From an uncultured bacterium (GTDB taxonomy: Bacteria > Planctomycetota > Phycisphaerae > Phycisphaerales > UBA1924): a stretch of DNA of 64,000 nucleotides. Below, piece by piece: positions 44,436 through 54,051 of this stretch (positions are counted from its first letter, which is position 1; every line of letters begins with the position of its first letter). A program made the position numbers and the translations under genes. The DNA is taken from assembly GCA_903834785.1 (NCBI GenBank), contig CAILKP010000069.1, positions 1 to 64,000 of the forward strand, written 5' to 3'. The notes below the pieces were generated by a model, which worked only from the letters and a program-made list of their open reading frames with translations, had not been told where the DNA came from and ran no database searches.

Positions 44436-47195
44436 TCACTCGCCGCCGCGGAGCCCGGGCGGGTCCTGCATGATCGGCGGGGCGACGGGTGGTGCGCCCG
44501 CATCGGGCTTGCTGCGGAGTTCGCCCATTTCCTGCCTGAGCTCCTCGAGCCGTTTACGTGCCGGCTCGTTGAGTTGCTTCATCTCGGTCGGGTTGTTGAC
44601 GACCACTGGCGTGATGAACGCGACGAGCTCGGTGCGTGTCTTGATCTTCTCGATGTTGGTGAACAAGGCACCCAGCAGCGGGATATCACCGAGCCCCGGG
44701 ATCTTGCGCTTCACGTCGGAGTCTTCGCTGCGGAGGATGCCGGAAATGACGACCGTCTGACCGTCCTGGACGATCAGCTGCGTGGTGGTTTCGCGGCGGT
44801 CGACGACGGCCTGGTTGTTGACCGTCCGGGAGGGATCCACACTCGACAGTTCGAGATTGACCTTGATGTCGACGTCACGCTCGGGCGTGATGCGCGGGCG
44901 GACACGCAGGGCGATGCCCACGGCCTTGTAATCAAAGCTGTTGACCACGTTCTGGTTGTTACCCGTGGGCACCTGTGAGTTGGTGATAAACGGGATGTCC
45001 TGACCGTCGAAGAACTCGGCCTGCTGGTTGTCGCCGGTGAAGATTCGCGGCTCGGAAAGAATGGTGACCTTGCTGGTCTGGGCCAGTGCCTGCAGGAGGA
45101 TGTTCAGATCAACACCCACGTTCAGGACGCTGGTGTCAAACAGCCCGGGGAGCAGATCGTTCTTCGTACCGGTGATCGGCTGGGTGACGTTGCCCGCGGC
45201 ATTGCGGCTGCCGCCGATGGCCACGGTGTTGTCCTGACGCGTCGGCGTGATACCCGTCTGGCTGAAGCGAACGCCCAGGGCGGTGGAGTCGTCCAGCGAG
45301 ATCTCGGCGATGATCGCAGAGATCAGCACCTGCCGTCCGGGACGGTCGAGCCGATTGATCAGCTCGTTGATGGCCTTGCGATACTCAACGGGAGCCAGGA
45401 CCATCAGCGCGTTCTGCCGGGCAACGGGGACGACACGGGCCTTGGCCACCAGGTTGCCGCTGCCGGCGTTGTCCGTGGGCACCCGTGCGCGGGACCACCA
45501 GAACGTCAGGTTGTTGTTCGCCGCGGTCTGCTGGTTGGCCTGCGTGGTGGTCTGGTCGGTCGTGCTGGCGGCAAACGGTGATGAGTTGGTCGCGCTGGTA
45601 GCCAGAGTCGAGTCCGTCCGCCTCACCTGAGCGACGGTGCCTTCCTGTGCCAGCAGGGCGTTGATCTGCTCGGCGAGATCCTCGGCGGTGGCGTGCTTGA
45701 GTTCGATTACATCAGGGATCATCGAAGTGACGGGCTTGTCGAGCTCCTCGATGACCTTCTCGATGACATCGAGGTTGTCGGGGCTCTTGGACACCACGAT
45801 GATGCGCGACGCCTCGGGAATGGCCTGGAAGCTGAACTGCCCAGCGAGCCGCCCGGTGCCCGTGGTGGAACCGGCACGGTTGGCCTGATTTCCGCCGCCA
45901 CCGCCACCCTGCGTGGTGGTGGCGGTGCCCTTGCCAAAGAGTCCCTCGAGCACATCGCGGATCTTGATCGCGTCGGTGTTCTTGAGGTCAAAGACGCGCG
46001 GCACAACCGCCTCCTCAGGCAGCGGGCGGTCCCACTGCTCGAGCACCTGTGTGCGGATCTGGTCGATGACGTTCTGTTCGGCCACCACGGTCACCGCGTT
46101 CTGCTGGGTGTTGGCCGTGACGCGGAGGTTGTTGCTGGTGGCAGCCGCAGCGGTGCCACCGCCCTGCTGGTTGTTGCCCCCGCGCCCGCCCTGCTGGTTG
46201 TTCCCACCGCCCTGGAACTGCCGGATGAACTGCTGCATCTGCTGGTTGCGGTTCGTGTTGTTCTGCTGGCCGCCGCGGCCGGCGGTCGTGCCGTCACCGT
46301 AGAGGTCGCGGATGTTCTGGGCGATCACTTCAGCATCCGCGTACTTCAGGTGGAACGTGGCGCTGGCCAGGGACGCTGTGCTCGGACGATCCAGGGCCAG
46401 GAGCACTCGCTCGATGCGCTGGAGCAGTGCGATCGGTCCGGTGATCAGGATCTGGTTGCTCTCCGGCTCGATGGCGATCTTGGCGTAGTCGGGGATCGAA
46501 GGCTTGAGCACCTCGCCGATGGTGGTGGCCGTGCCCGACCGCAACTGGAAGATCTTCTGGGCTACGGTGCCCACATCGCCACGTTCAAGCGTCGAGACCT
46601 CCGGACCGAGGACCGGGATCGGCTGCTTGTCGATATCAACCTGATCGCGCAGGTAGATGATCGTGTCGTTCTCGATGATCGCCACACCGGTCTGCTGCAG
46701 TGCCAGGAAGACCAGGTCCAGTGCCTGTGAACGCGGGATCGGCTTGTCGTTGAGCAGCGTGATGCGGCGGGCCAGCACCTCCTGCTGCGGCAGCACGACC
46801 TTGCCCGTGCTCTCGACAATGAACGGGATCAACTGCTCGACGTTGACCTGCTTGAACGACAGCTTCGTCGGCTCACCGGGCAGGATGCGCCGGTTGAGCG
46901 AGTCAAACTTCATCTCCGGCTTGGCCTCTGCAGCCTTGGCCTCGGGCGCCTTGCCGTCGGTCGCGGCGGCCGCACCAGGCGTGGCCGGTGTTGCAGGAGT
47001 TGCAACAGGCGTCGTCGCCGGCGCTGCCGCAGCCTCGCCCGCAGGCGCAGGCGTCGTCGCCGGGGCTGGCGTTGGTGCAGAGGCCGGGGTTGGCGCGGGA
47101 GATGGCGCAGGCGTCCCGGGAACGCCCGGCTGAGCGAACGCGCTCAGGCACAGGCCGCAGCAGGAAATCAGAGCAACAGTGCGGCGATCAAGCAT
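44436..47195 (-). CDS. gspD: type II secretion outer-membrane secretin GspD
   Basis: 919 residues. Signal peptide (MLDRRTVALISCCGLCLSAFAQ), then a Pro/Ala/Thr-rich linker to about residue 90. Several N-domains follow (FHLKYADAEVIAQNIRDLYG; RVFDLKNTDAIKIRDVLEGLFG; IELKHATAEDLAEQINALL), with Asn/Gln/Gly-rich inserts. The C-terminal secretin domain contains KIPGLGDIPLLGALFTN and the beta-barrel region IVQDGQTVVISGILRSE. The multimer forms the exit gate for folded exoproteins. It is the last gene of the T2SS operon, 97 bp after the PilP-like gene. Confidence 0.94.
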   Translation of the reverse strand: MLDRRTVALISCCGLCLSAFAQPGVPGTPAPSPAPTPASAPTPAPATTPAPAGEAAAAPATTPVATPATPATPGAAAATDGKAPEAKAAEAKPEMKFDSLNRRILPGEPTKLSFKQVNVEQLIPFIVESTGKVVLPQQEVLARRITLLNDKPIPRSQALDLVFLALQQTGVAIIENDTIIYLRDQVDIDKQPIPVLGPEVSTLERGDVGTVAQKIFQLRSGTATTIGEVLKPSIPDYAKIAIEPESNQILITGPIALLQRIERVLLALDRPSTASLASATFHLKYADAEVIAQNIRDLYGDGTTAGRGGQQNNTNRNQQMQQFIRQFQGGGNNQQGGRGGNNQQGGGTAAAATSNNLRVTANTQQNAVTVVAEQNVIDQIRTQVLEQWDRPLPEEAVVPRVFDLKNTDAIKIRDVLEGLFGKGTATTTQGGGGGGNQANRAGSTTGTGRLAGQFSFQAIPEASRIIVVSKSPDNLDVIEKVIEELDKPVTSMIPDVIELKHATAEDLAEQINALLAQEGTVAQVRRTDSTLATSATNSSPFAASTTDQTTTQANQQTAANNNLTFWWSRARVPTDNAGSGNLVAKARVVPVARQNALMVLAPVEYRKAINELINRLDRPGRQVLISAIIAEISLDDSTALGVRFSQTGITPTRQDNTVAIGGSRNAAGNVTQPITGTKNDLLPGLFDTSVLNVGVDLNILLQALAQTSKVTILSEPRIFTGDNQQAEFFDGQDIPFITNSQVPTGNNQNVVNSFDYKAVGIALRVRPRITPERDVDIKVNLELSSVDPSRTVNNQAVVDRRETTTQLIVQDGQTVVISGILRSEDSDVKRKIPGLGDIPLLGALFTNIEKIKTRTELVAFITPVVVNNPTEMKQLNEPARKRLEELRQEMGELRSKPDAGAPPVAPPIMQDPPGLRGGE

Positions 47196-47292
47196 GACAG
47201 GTATCCGGTCGTTCGAGCGGGACAAGAACAAGAACAGTCAAGGACGGGTAGACAAAGGCGGCCAGCAGCCAGCAGCGATCACACGGCCACAC

Positions 47293-48201
47293 CTACTTGG
47301 GCTTCTGATCCACGGACGGATCCGTCGTCGGAGGTGCAGGTGAAGGAGCAGGCGGGGTGGACGGATTCACCAGCGGAAGGTCCGGCAAGGCAGGCGGATT
47401 TGACGGTGCCGGTGCATAGGCAGGACCAGTAGCCGGGGCCGGTTCTGCGGGCTGGCTTGCCGGCTGGGTCGCATCAGGCGGCACACTTTGCGGGTTGGCT
47501 GCGCCGGGCGCATCGCCGCCGCGGGGCGGGCCACCAGGGCCTCCGTCGCCTCCGCCGCCACCGGGGCCGCGACCGCCATCTGCACGCGACTCACGGAAGT
47601 CCGGCCGCCCGCTGCCAGGACCGCTGCCGTTGCCACGGCCGCTGCGCGACGCGGGCTCGGTGGCCATTCCAGGTGGCGTCGTTGAGCCACCCAGGCCGGT
47701 GTTGAGCTTGACGGGGTCGCGCTCAAAGAGATTCACGGTAAACTCCGCCCCGTTGTACCGGAGGCGTGCCGACCACGGCGGATCGACGCTGACGACCGCC
47801 AGGCCACCCTCGCTGGGGCTGCCGACGGTCAGACGCTTGCCATCGGCAAAGAAGACGCTGTCAGACACCATGCCGATGATGGCCGGACCCGAGTACCGAG
47901 TCGGGGTCGGCGGCGGTGGCGGGGCCTTGGGCTTGGGCGGGTAGAACGGCGACCGCGTCGTCACCTTGTCTGCCGTAGCTGTGAGCGTCTTGCGGAACAG
48001 ATCCGTGCGGGCCTTGAGGTCATCGCCGCTGATCGGCTGCACATCCACCTTCGTCGGTGCGTCCATGGAGCGCATGAGCGCCGGCACCTGGGCCAGCACC
48101 ACCACGCCGCTGAGCAGCAGCAGGCACAGCACGGCCAGGCCGATCCATCCGCGGCCGCGGGATTGCAGCGAGAACGTCGCGATCAGTTCAGAGAGTTTCA
48201 A
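47293..48201 (-). CDS. GspC/PilP-like inner-membrane component
   Basis: 302 residues. A cytoplasmic start (LKLSELIATFSLQ), one membrane helix (WIGLAVLCLLLLSGVVVLAQ, about 19-38), a periplasmic region with RYSGPAIIGMVSDSVFFADGKRLTVG, a small beta domain of the GspC/PilP HR type, then a long Gly/Pro/Arg-rich tail. The start is TTG 48201, which overlaps the stop of the PilO-like gene (TTGA) and follows GGAGGG; the upstream open frame was rejected for this reason. It should link the inner-membrane platform to the secretin GspD. No PDZ domain is visible. Confidence 0.75.
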   Translation of the reverse strand: MKLSELIATFSLQSRGRGWIGLAVLCLLLLSGVVVLAQVPALMRSMDAPTKVDVQPISGDDLKARTDLFRKTLTATADKVTTRSPFYPPKPKAPPPPPTPTRYSGPAIIGMVSDSVFFADGKRLTVGSPSEGGLAVVSVDPPWSARLRYNGAEFTVNLFERDPVKLNTGLGGSTTPPGMATEPASRSGRGNGSGPGSGRPDFRESRADGGRGPGGGGGDGGPGGPPRGGDAPGAANPQSVPPDATQPASQPAEPAPATGPAYAPAPSNPPALPDLPLVNPSTPPAPSPAPPTTDPSVDQKPK

Positions 48202-48827
48202 AGGTTGCCCTCCGTTGCCGCGGGCGTTTCCTTGGCCGTGGCCGCACCGTCGGGCGCGATCGCCCACGCTTCAACAACAATCGTCACCGAGAGCACGCCG
48301 CCACCGGTCTTCGGGTTGACTTCACTGATCCGGCGAACATCCAGACGGCTGACGGCCGACACCTCGGGGGCCAGTTCAAGTTCACGGAGAATCGTCATCA
48401 GCTCGGCGGTCTCGCATTCAAGCTGCAGTTCCTTGCCGACGCGAGTGACCTTCTGGGCAACGCCCAGCGTCAGCGGCGTGAGGTTGTCACGCGTGAGCCG
48501 GCGCTTCTCCGTCGCGGCCTTTCCGTTGAGCACAGCGCTGAGCTTGCGGTCCAGAGCCGCCAGCCGGTCATCGCCCTGCGGCAGGTCCGGAGTGCCGAAG
48601 GCAGCGATCCCGGCATCGATCATCGCCCGATTGTTCTCGAGCCGGTCCTTGAGCGAGGCCCGCTGACGCAGCCGCGCCTCGATGCGGTCGGCCTCCACTG
48701 TCACCGAGTTCATGAAGTTGATGTACGGCTCGATTGCGCCGAAGTACAGCACCATCACGACAGCAAACCACACCCCCCACTTGCCGGCACGCGGCATCTG
48801 CCAATAGGACTCAAGGAGCTTCTTCAT
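48198..48827 (-). CDS. GspM/PilO-like protein
   Basis: 209 residues with one N-terminal membrane helix (WGVWFAVVMVLYFGAIEPYI), a coiled-coil section (about 40-100) and a C-terminal alpha/beta domain (LQLECETAELMTILRELELAPEVSAVSRLDV), the layout of PilO/GspM. It overlaps both neighbours by 4 bp. It is expected to pair with the GspL/PilN-like protein in the inner-membrane platform. Confidence 0.78.
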   Translation of the reverse strand: MKKLLESYWQMPRAGKWGVWFAVVMVLYFGAIEPYINFMNSVTVEADRIEARLRQRASLKDRLENNRAMIDAGIAAFGTPDLPQGDDRLAALDRKLSAVLNGKAATEKRRLTRDNLTPLTLGVAQKVTRVGKELQLECETAELMTILRELELAPEVSAVSRLDVRRISEVNPKTGGGVLSVTIVVEAWAIAPDGAATAKETPAATEGNL

Positions 48828-50608
48828 GAGCCACCCCCGGCGCTGTTGAGTGAATCCAGCCGCGCCTTGAGCTTGGCGACCTCCTCGGTCAACCTCGCCT
48901 TGACCTCCTCAGTCAGGTCGGGCCGCTGGCTGGCGCCGCGGCGCGTGGCCCACTCCTTCATGGTTCCCGAGCGGTCCAGAGCGTTGATGGCCGCATCGCT
49001 GATGGCATCCGGCGGCGGCTTGGGTGCCGATGACGCCGGGGCCGTTCCACCGCTGCCGCCGGCGGCAGTGCTTGGTGCGGCGGTCGTGTTCGTGCCACGA
49101 TTGCCGGTGTTGCTGTTGCCGCGATTACCCGTCGTCGCCGCAGGCGTGGTGCGGCTGTTGCGGTTGCCGTTGTTGTTGTTGCCTGCGTTGCCGGCAGGTG
49201 CCGCGGCGGTCGAGCTGGTTCCGGAACTGGCGGCCGGGGCGGAGGTGCTCGCGCCTGAAGATACCGTGGTGCTCGCCGGCGGCCTGGCCTTGCCACCCAG
49301 TGCGATCACAGCGTTGGCCGAAACGGCCGCACTGATCTGGAACCGCTGGCTGGCGCTCTCGGTCGTCGGGTTCTTGACATCCTCAAGCACCTTGGCCTTG
49401 CCAAGGGCATCGACGTAATCGCCCACCTGCGTTGCCTCATTGAACTGGCCGGAGATACCGATGCGCCGTCCGTGCTCGATCGTCAGCGACTCCAGCAGCA
49501 GGCCCTGGGGTGCCGTGGTCGTCACCTCGGCCAGCAGCCGGGCCATTGGCCACCGCTTGCTGGTCATCAGTTCGTAGAGGTCAAACTGCTTCTGGGCCAC
49601 ATCCACGGCATCATCGCCGCTGGCCAGCTCGGCCGATGCAGCTTTCAGCGCACTGAGCCGGGCGTAGGCAAAGGCCAGCGGGGCACCGGCGATCAGCAGC
49701 ATCGCAGCAACGCCGCACACCGCGGCCACCCGGGGCTGCCCCAGCGTGGTAATCACCCGCACCGCAAGGCTCTGCTTGACCGCCGCGGGCCGGTCGCTCA
49801 TCTCCAGCACAGGTGCCATGGCACCCTCGGCCAGCAGCCGGCCGGCCAGTGAGAGCAGGCCCGCCCGTGAAATCGGCTCGGTCCCGGTGCTCAGCGACCG
49901 CATCGCCGCCGGCAGTACCAGCATGGTGCCCAGCACTTCATCCTTGTACGTGCCGCTGCCTTCATCACCACCGACTGCATCGATCTGCTGCTGGGCCTTG
50001 GCCATCAGCGTGGCCGAGCCCGGCGGAGCCAGCACCACCGAGCGTGCCTGAGCCGCCGCTCCGGAGCGGACGATCGCAAAGCCGCCGGTGGTCGTATCGG
50101 CCAAGGCCGCCAACCCGCTGCTGCCTGCGGCATACGCCAGCACGGCCAGTTCAGGGATCCACACGTCAATCCGGGGCAGGCCCAGCGAGTCGGCAATGCC
50201 AGCCCACCCCACCACCACCGCCCGCGACTGCTCGCCACTGCCGAGCACAAACCCGCCCCGGCGATGGGAGGGGTACGTGCCGGGAAGGTGGGCTTCAGCC
50301 AAGAGCGACAGTGCGGCGGCAACGTCGGCCGACGAGCCGGTCGGGGCCTCCACCTTCGGCAGGTGTGCCGAGGTCCGGGCCGCCGGGACCAGCACGGCAA
50401 TCACGTCCGGCTTGGCCTTGGCAGCCATGGTCGAGACGGCGTTCCGGTCGGCCTCGGCCTCGACAGGCATGGCCGTGATCCGTTCAATGCTCAGCACGCC
50501 CCGGGTGATCTTGCCCAGCAGGAACCGGGCCGAGCCCACCTGCCTCTGGGCGATGAGCACCCGTCCGCTGAAACGCGAGCTTTTTGATGTGTTGCTGGGG
50601 CTGGGCAT
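48824..50608 (-). CDS. GspL/PilM-PilN-like inner-membrane platform protein
   Basis: 594 residues. Residues about 15-290 resemble the actin-like cytoplasmic part of GspL/PilM (VVVGWAGIADSLGLPRIDVW, TGGFAIVRSG). A membrane helix (VAAVCGVAAMLLIAGAPLAF, about 314-333) follows, then a PilN-like periplasmic domain (WPMARLLAEVTTTAPQGLLLESLTI, RIGISGQFNEATQVGDYVDAL). A strongly Asn/Thr/Gly-rich tract of about 70 residues (NNNNGNRNSRTTPAATTGN) precedes a helical C-terminus. GspE would dock on the cytoplasmic part. A 254-bp gap separates it from gspK upstream. Confidence 0.75.
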   Translation of the reverse strand: MPSPSNTSKSSRFSGRVLIAQRQVGSARFLLGKITRGVLSIERITAMPVEAEADRNAVSTMAAKAKPDVIAVLVPAARTSAHLPKVEAPTGSSADVAAALSLLAEAHLPGTYPSHRRGGFVLGSGEQSRAVVVGWAGIADSLGLPRIDVWIPELAVLAYAAGSSGLAALADTTTGGFAIVRSGAAAQARSVVLAPPGSATLMAKAQQQIDAVGGDEGSGTYKDEVLGTMLVLPAAMRSLSTGTEPISRAGLLSLAGRLLAEGAMAPVLEMSDRPAAVKQSLAVRVITTLGQPRVAAVCGVAAMLLIAGAPLAFAYARLSALKAASAELASGDDAVDVAQKQFDLYELMTSKRWPMARLLAEVTTTAPQGLLLESLTIEHGRRIGISGQFNEATQVGDYVDALGKAKVLEDVKNPTTESASQRFQISAAVSANAVIALGGKARPPASTTVSSGASTSAPAASSGTSSTAAAPAGNAGNNNNGNRNSRTTPAATTGNRGNSNTGNRGTNTTAAPSTAAGGSGGTAPASSAPKPPPDAISDAAINALDRSGTMKEWATRRGASQRPDLTEEVKARLTEEVAKLKARLDSLNSAGGGS

Positions 50609-50862
50609 GAAGTGCAGTTCAGGGCGGCAGGGGTCAGGAGGCCGGGAATCGGTCGTCGTCCGGGTCTACCGGGCGACCCCCGGCAGGTTTCCCGCTCTGG
50701 TCAGTTGCAGGAAACTGTTCCAGGGCAGGATGTCAAAGGCCGGACAATCCGGCAATGGCGGTGTGGATATCTCGTTGGAAGGGCGGAAAGGTCAGTTGGA
50801 ACAGGCGGTGGGGCAAATCAGGTCGGGAACTGGGCGGTCAAGGGGCATCAACCCGCCCCGGG

Positions 50863-52212
50863 TTATCTCACGCGCAGGGAGCGGATGGTGACAGGCATTG
50901 TGGAACGATCAATCTCGGCAATCATTTCAACTTCGATCCCGGTGGCCGGGTCCCGGCCCCGGCTGGTGGCAATGAACACCGTCGAAGCGACGTCAAACTG
51001 GGCGGCCAGGGTCGCCAGTTGGGTCCGGCTCAGCCCCGGAATATCCAGCAGCTCGACGATACTGGCCATCTCGCCGCTGGTGCGGTCACGGTACTCGATG
51101 ATCTCGTCGGCGATGGTCCGGTCCAGCGTCGCGTAATAGTCCAGGATGTCCCGGCTGCACGTGTTGATGTTCAGCTTGCCCGGCTTGGTGGCCGTCACCG
51201 GGCCGATCATGCACGAGTCGTAGAGCAGGATGAGCTGGTCCCGGGTCAGGTCCGGCGGGCGGCGGTTGGCAGGCAGCTGCTGGCCGGTCGCCTGGGCTGC
51301 CTGCGTCGCCAGGTCAGTCAAGGAGGTACGCAGGAAGGTCTCCATGGTCGCACCGCTGGCCGTCGCCGCGGCGATGATCGCATCGGCCTGCGTGGTGTTG
51401 ACCCCGAGCAAGCCCTGCAGCGAACCCGCATCCGTCGCAGTCAGATCGGTTCGGGGTTCCCCCAGTGGCGTCAACCCGGTCGTCGAGCTTGAGGCCGTGA
51501 TGTACGCCGACCAGCCGTTCTCGGCGACCGAGGCAGTCTGCAGCGTCGAATCCCCGCTGGTTCGCTCGCGGTTGGAGACGATGCCGTTGAGGTCGGTATC
51601 GGCACCTCGGACGTATTCCGGCTGCACGCCGTACACCAGGTCCAGCTCCGCCAGCGTGCGGATCGGCCCGTTGCGCGGCTTGTACGAATGCTCAAGCGTG
51701 CCGTACGTCTCGGCCTCAGCCCCGGAGGCCTGGGCATCCTCATCGGCATCGATGTAATCAATGATGGACTGAGAGATCTCCTCGGTCATGTCCGGCAGGA
51801 GCATCAGATCCTCCGCCGTCATCAGGTTCACGTTGATCCGCGTGTGGGTGTCAAACACACCCGGCTGCAGCGTGCCGTTGTCATCGGTGTGCTCGACGCG
51901 CCAGGTCGCATCACCCACGGTTCCCTCGGGCTCCGCGGCGATCGACGCCATCAGCGACACCGTGGACACCGGTGAGCCGGTCCGTGTCTGGCCCTGAACC
52001 TTGGCGATCACCGTCTCCACCCCGGCCCGCGCCGCCCAATGGGCACGCACCCGCGCCAGTGCCTCGCGGCCGCTCGCGGCCTGGCGGTAACTGGCTATCT
52101 GAATCGCCACCAGCATGACGGCGATGACAGCGACCGCCCACAGCACGATGGCGATGGCAAAGCCTCGCCGCGCACGCCGCACAAACCACGAACCACGAAC
52201 CGAAGTGCTCAC
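50863..52212 (-). CDS. gspK: type II secretion minor pseudopilin GspK
   Basis: 449 residues. The N-terminus RRARRGFAIAIVLWAVAVIAVML is a prepilin-like helix with the processing Gly-Phe. The large globular domain carries INVNLMTAEDLMLLPDMTEE and PGKLNINTCSRDILDYYATLD, the GspK SAM-like N-terminal motifs. GspK caps the pseudopilus tip with GspI and GspJ. It overlaps gspJ by 4 bp. Confidence 0.88.
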   Translation of the reverse strand: MSTSVRGSWFVRRARRGFAIAIVLWAVAVIAVMLVAIQIASYRQAASGREALARVRAHWAARAGVETVIAKVQGQTRTGSPVSTVSLMASIAAEPEGTVGDATWRVEHTDDNGTLQPGVFDTHTRINVNLMTAEDLMLLPDMTEEISQSIIDYIDADEDAQASGAEAETYGTLEHSYKPRNGPIRTLAELDLVYGVQPEYVRGADTDLNGIVSNRERTSGDSTLQTASVAENGWSAYITASSSTTGLTPLGEPRTDLTATDAGSLQGLLGVNTTQADAIIAAATASGATMETFLRTSLTDLATQAAQATGQQLPANRRPPDLTRDQLILLYDSCMIGPVTATKPGKLNINTCSRDILDYYATLDRTIADEIIEYRDRTSGEMASIVELLDIPGLSRTQLATLAAQFDVASTVFIATSRGRDPATGIEVEMIAEIDRSTMPVTIRSLRVR

Positions 52213-52934
52213 TCGGCGGCCTCCGTGCTCGGAGGCGTCACCGGCAGCGGCACCCGGTCCACGGCGATCGTCCGCCGGCTCACGCGCGTCACGCTGCCGT
52301 CATCACTGCGGGCCGTCACCGTCACGCGGACTGCGTGCGGGTAGCCGTCAGAGTCCGTATCCCAATCGTCAAACCAGCTTGTACCGTCAAACGCCTGGAT
52401 GCGGACACCCACAACGCCGGGCACCACGGGCGTCACCACGCCGCCTGCATCGAGATACTCATCAGCGTTCGGATCTTCCCGCCGCAGCAGCGCCGTTGGC
52501 GTCTCAGCCACGCCCGAGACGCTGAGCACCGCGGGTCCGCTGCCGGTTCCGACGCGGTACTGCACCTCGTGGGCGGGTCCCTCGTTGTGCGAGGGGTTCG
52601 GCCGCACGCGCCGGCCTGTGACAGACAGCATCGTCAGTTCATCGCGGGCGGCCTCCGGCTGGGCCTGCCCGCCATGGCGGACCGACAGCCGCGCGAACGT
52701 GAGGTTCGGATCGCGATTGACCGTCAGCACATCTCGCGCCATCAGTTCGGCCGCAAAGTCGGCCCGGGAGTACGCCTCCTGATTTGCCGCCGCACGCTGC
52801 GTCCGCCCCATGCGGAAGATCACCAGCGTCGTGGCTCCGCCGATCATCGCGACGATCACCGAAGCGGCGATCAGCTCAACGAGCGTAAAGCCGCGTCGAT
52901 GGCGGCGGGCCGGGTTGGACGGTTGTGCGTTCAC
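52209..52934 (-). CDS. gspJ: GspJ-like minor pseudopilin
   Basis: 241 residues. RRGFTLVELIAASVIVAMIGGATTLV is a canonical type IV prepilin signal (Gly-Phe, Glu at +5). The C-terminal part is beta-rich with VVGVRIQAFDGTSWFDDWDTD, as in GspJ (the YDG/W-D pattern). It overlaps gspI and gspK by 4 bp each, and position between them supports the name. Confidence 0.82.
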   Translation of the reverse strand: MNAQPSNPARRHRRGFTLVELIAASVIVAMIGGATTLVIFRMGRTQRAAANQEAYSRADFAAELMARDVLTVNRDPNLTFARLSVRHGGQAQPEAARDELTMLSVTGRRVRPNPSHNEGPAHEVQYRVGTGSGPAVLSVSGVAETPTALLRREDPNADEYLDAGGVVTPVVPGVVGVRIQAFDGTSWFDDWDTDSDGYPHAVRVTVTARSDDGSVTRVSRRTIAVDRVPLPVTPPSTEAAE

Positions 52935-53383
52935 TGCGGGCGGCTGATGATCGACTCGGGCTGGCGGACAGGATCCGGATCATCGCCGGTCCGGGCGGCA
53001 ATCGCCGTGGACACGCTGACGCGCCGCTCTCCGCCGGTGATGGGCCAGATGATCGTGACTTTGACGTTGTACGGCTGGATATCGCTGCCGCCGGAGATGG
53101 CCAGTTCGTAGCGGTAGCGGGAGAACGGGGCATCGCAGGTTCCGGCAAGCCCGAACTGCTGGCCGTAGTTGTCCGGGCCGCGGGCAACAACCATCTGCAG
53201 CTGCTCATCGGCCAGTGCCGCGGCGGTCTGCAGCTCCTCACCGGCGGTCTGCGTGCGCACCGCGCTGGTGGCGATGGACACCATGAACGCCAGCGAAACA
53301 CCCAGAATTATCGCCGCGACAATCGCCTCCATCAGCGCGACGCCGCGCCTCGAACCGCTTCGAACTGCCAGCATTCGGTTCAC
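52931..53383 (-). CDS. gspI: GspI-like minor pseudopilin
   Basis: About 150 residues. SRRGVALMEAIVAAIILGVSLAFM is a type IV prepilin-like helix with Glu at +5, and the globular part has TAAALADEQLQMV and YNVKVTIIWPITGGERRVSVSTAI, a GspI-like ending. GTG 53383 is chosen because it overlaps the gspH stop (GTGA); the frame is open further upstream only within gspH. Confidence 0.8.
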   Translation of the reverse strand: MNRMLAVRSGSRRGVALMEAIVAAIILGVSLAFMVSIATSAVRTQTAGEELQTAAALADEQLQMVVARGPDNYGQQFGLAGTCDAPFSRYRYELAISGGSDIQPYNVKVTIIWPITGGERRVSVSTAIAARTGDDPDPVRQPESIISRPQ

Positions 53384-53988
53384 CACACCGTGGTCCTCCC
53401 GCCCTGTGCATCCAGGTCCGTTGCCGCACTGTTGTCCAGCGGTGATGCCGTCGGGTTCCACTCCCTGGCATCGCCAAGGGCACGCTTGCGGGCAAACAGC
53501 TCGCCGGGCAGCAGGTCAATCTGCCACGCACCACCACGCGTGCTCTCCAGACACAGCGACAGCCGCGCTCGGGACTGCCCGCCGGGGAACTCCACCCGCC
53601 ACATCTTCGGTGAGAGAATCTGCCCATCCACCGCGGTGGCGTTCATCTTCAGCGAGATGAGCGTTAGAGGCTGGATCAGCGGGGCCTTGACCCACACATC
53701 CTGCTCCTTGTCGTCGACCTTGCGCATCTCCATCCGCAGCATGGCGGTCTCGCCCTCGTAAATCAGCGCCAGCGGCGAGACACTGAACGCGTCCTTCTCA
53801 CCCAGGCGAGAGAGCATCACCCGCACCGACTCGGCCTCCACCTCACCCCGGCGGTTGCCGCCCGCACTCATCCGCGGCAGCATGACCCCGGCCAGCACGC
53901 CCATGATCACGATGATCACCAGCAGCTCGATCATGGTAAAGCCGCGCCGAATGGCGACCAGGTAGCGGGATGGAATGAGTGAACGCAC
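53380..53988 (-). CDS. gspH: GspH-like minor pseudopilin
   Basis: 202 residues. IRRGFTMIELLVIIVIMGVLAGVMLPRM is a strong prepilin signal with Glu at +5. The rest is a beta-domain typical of GspH (MWRVEFPGGQSRARLSLCL). A GTG start at 53988 is likely. It overlaps gspI by 4 bp and follows gspG by 63 bp. Confidence 0.83.
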   Translation of the reverse strand: MRSLIPSRYLVAIRRGFTMIELLVIIVIMGVLAGVMLPRMSAGGNRRGEVEAESVRVMLSRLGEKDAFSVSPLALIYEGETAMLRMEMRKVDDKEQDVWVKAPLIQPLTLISLKMNATAVDGQILSPKMWRVEFPGGQSRARLSLCLESTRGGAWQIDLLPGELFARKRALGDAREWNPTASPLDNSAATDLDAQGGRTTVW

Positions 53989-54051
53989 GAGAGAAAATCA
54001 GGTGATGCAAACAGAACTCACGCCACGGTGAACCGGAAGAACACGACCGCT

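Noticed and set aside
50609-50862. Possible extra T2SS gene in the gap between the gspK and GspL-like genes
   Set aside because: The minus strand shows no frame with a start, ribosome site and protein-like composition. It is treated as a plain gap within the operon.
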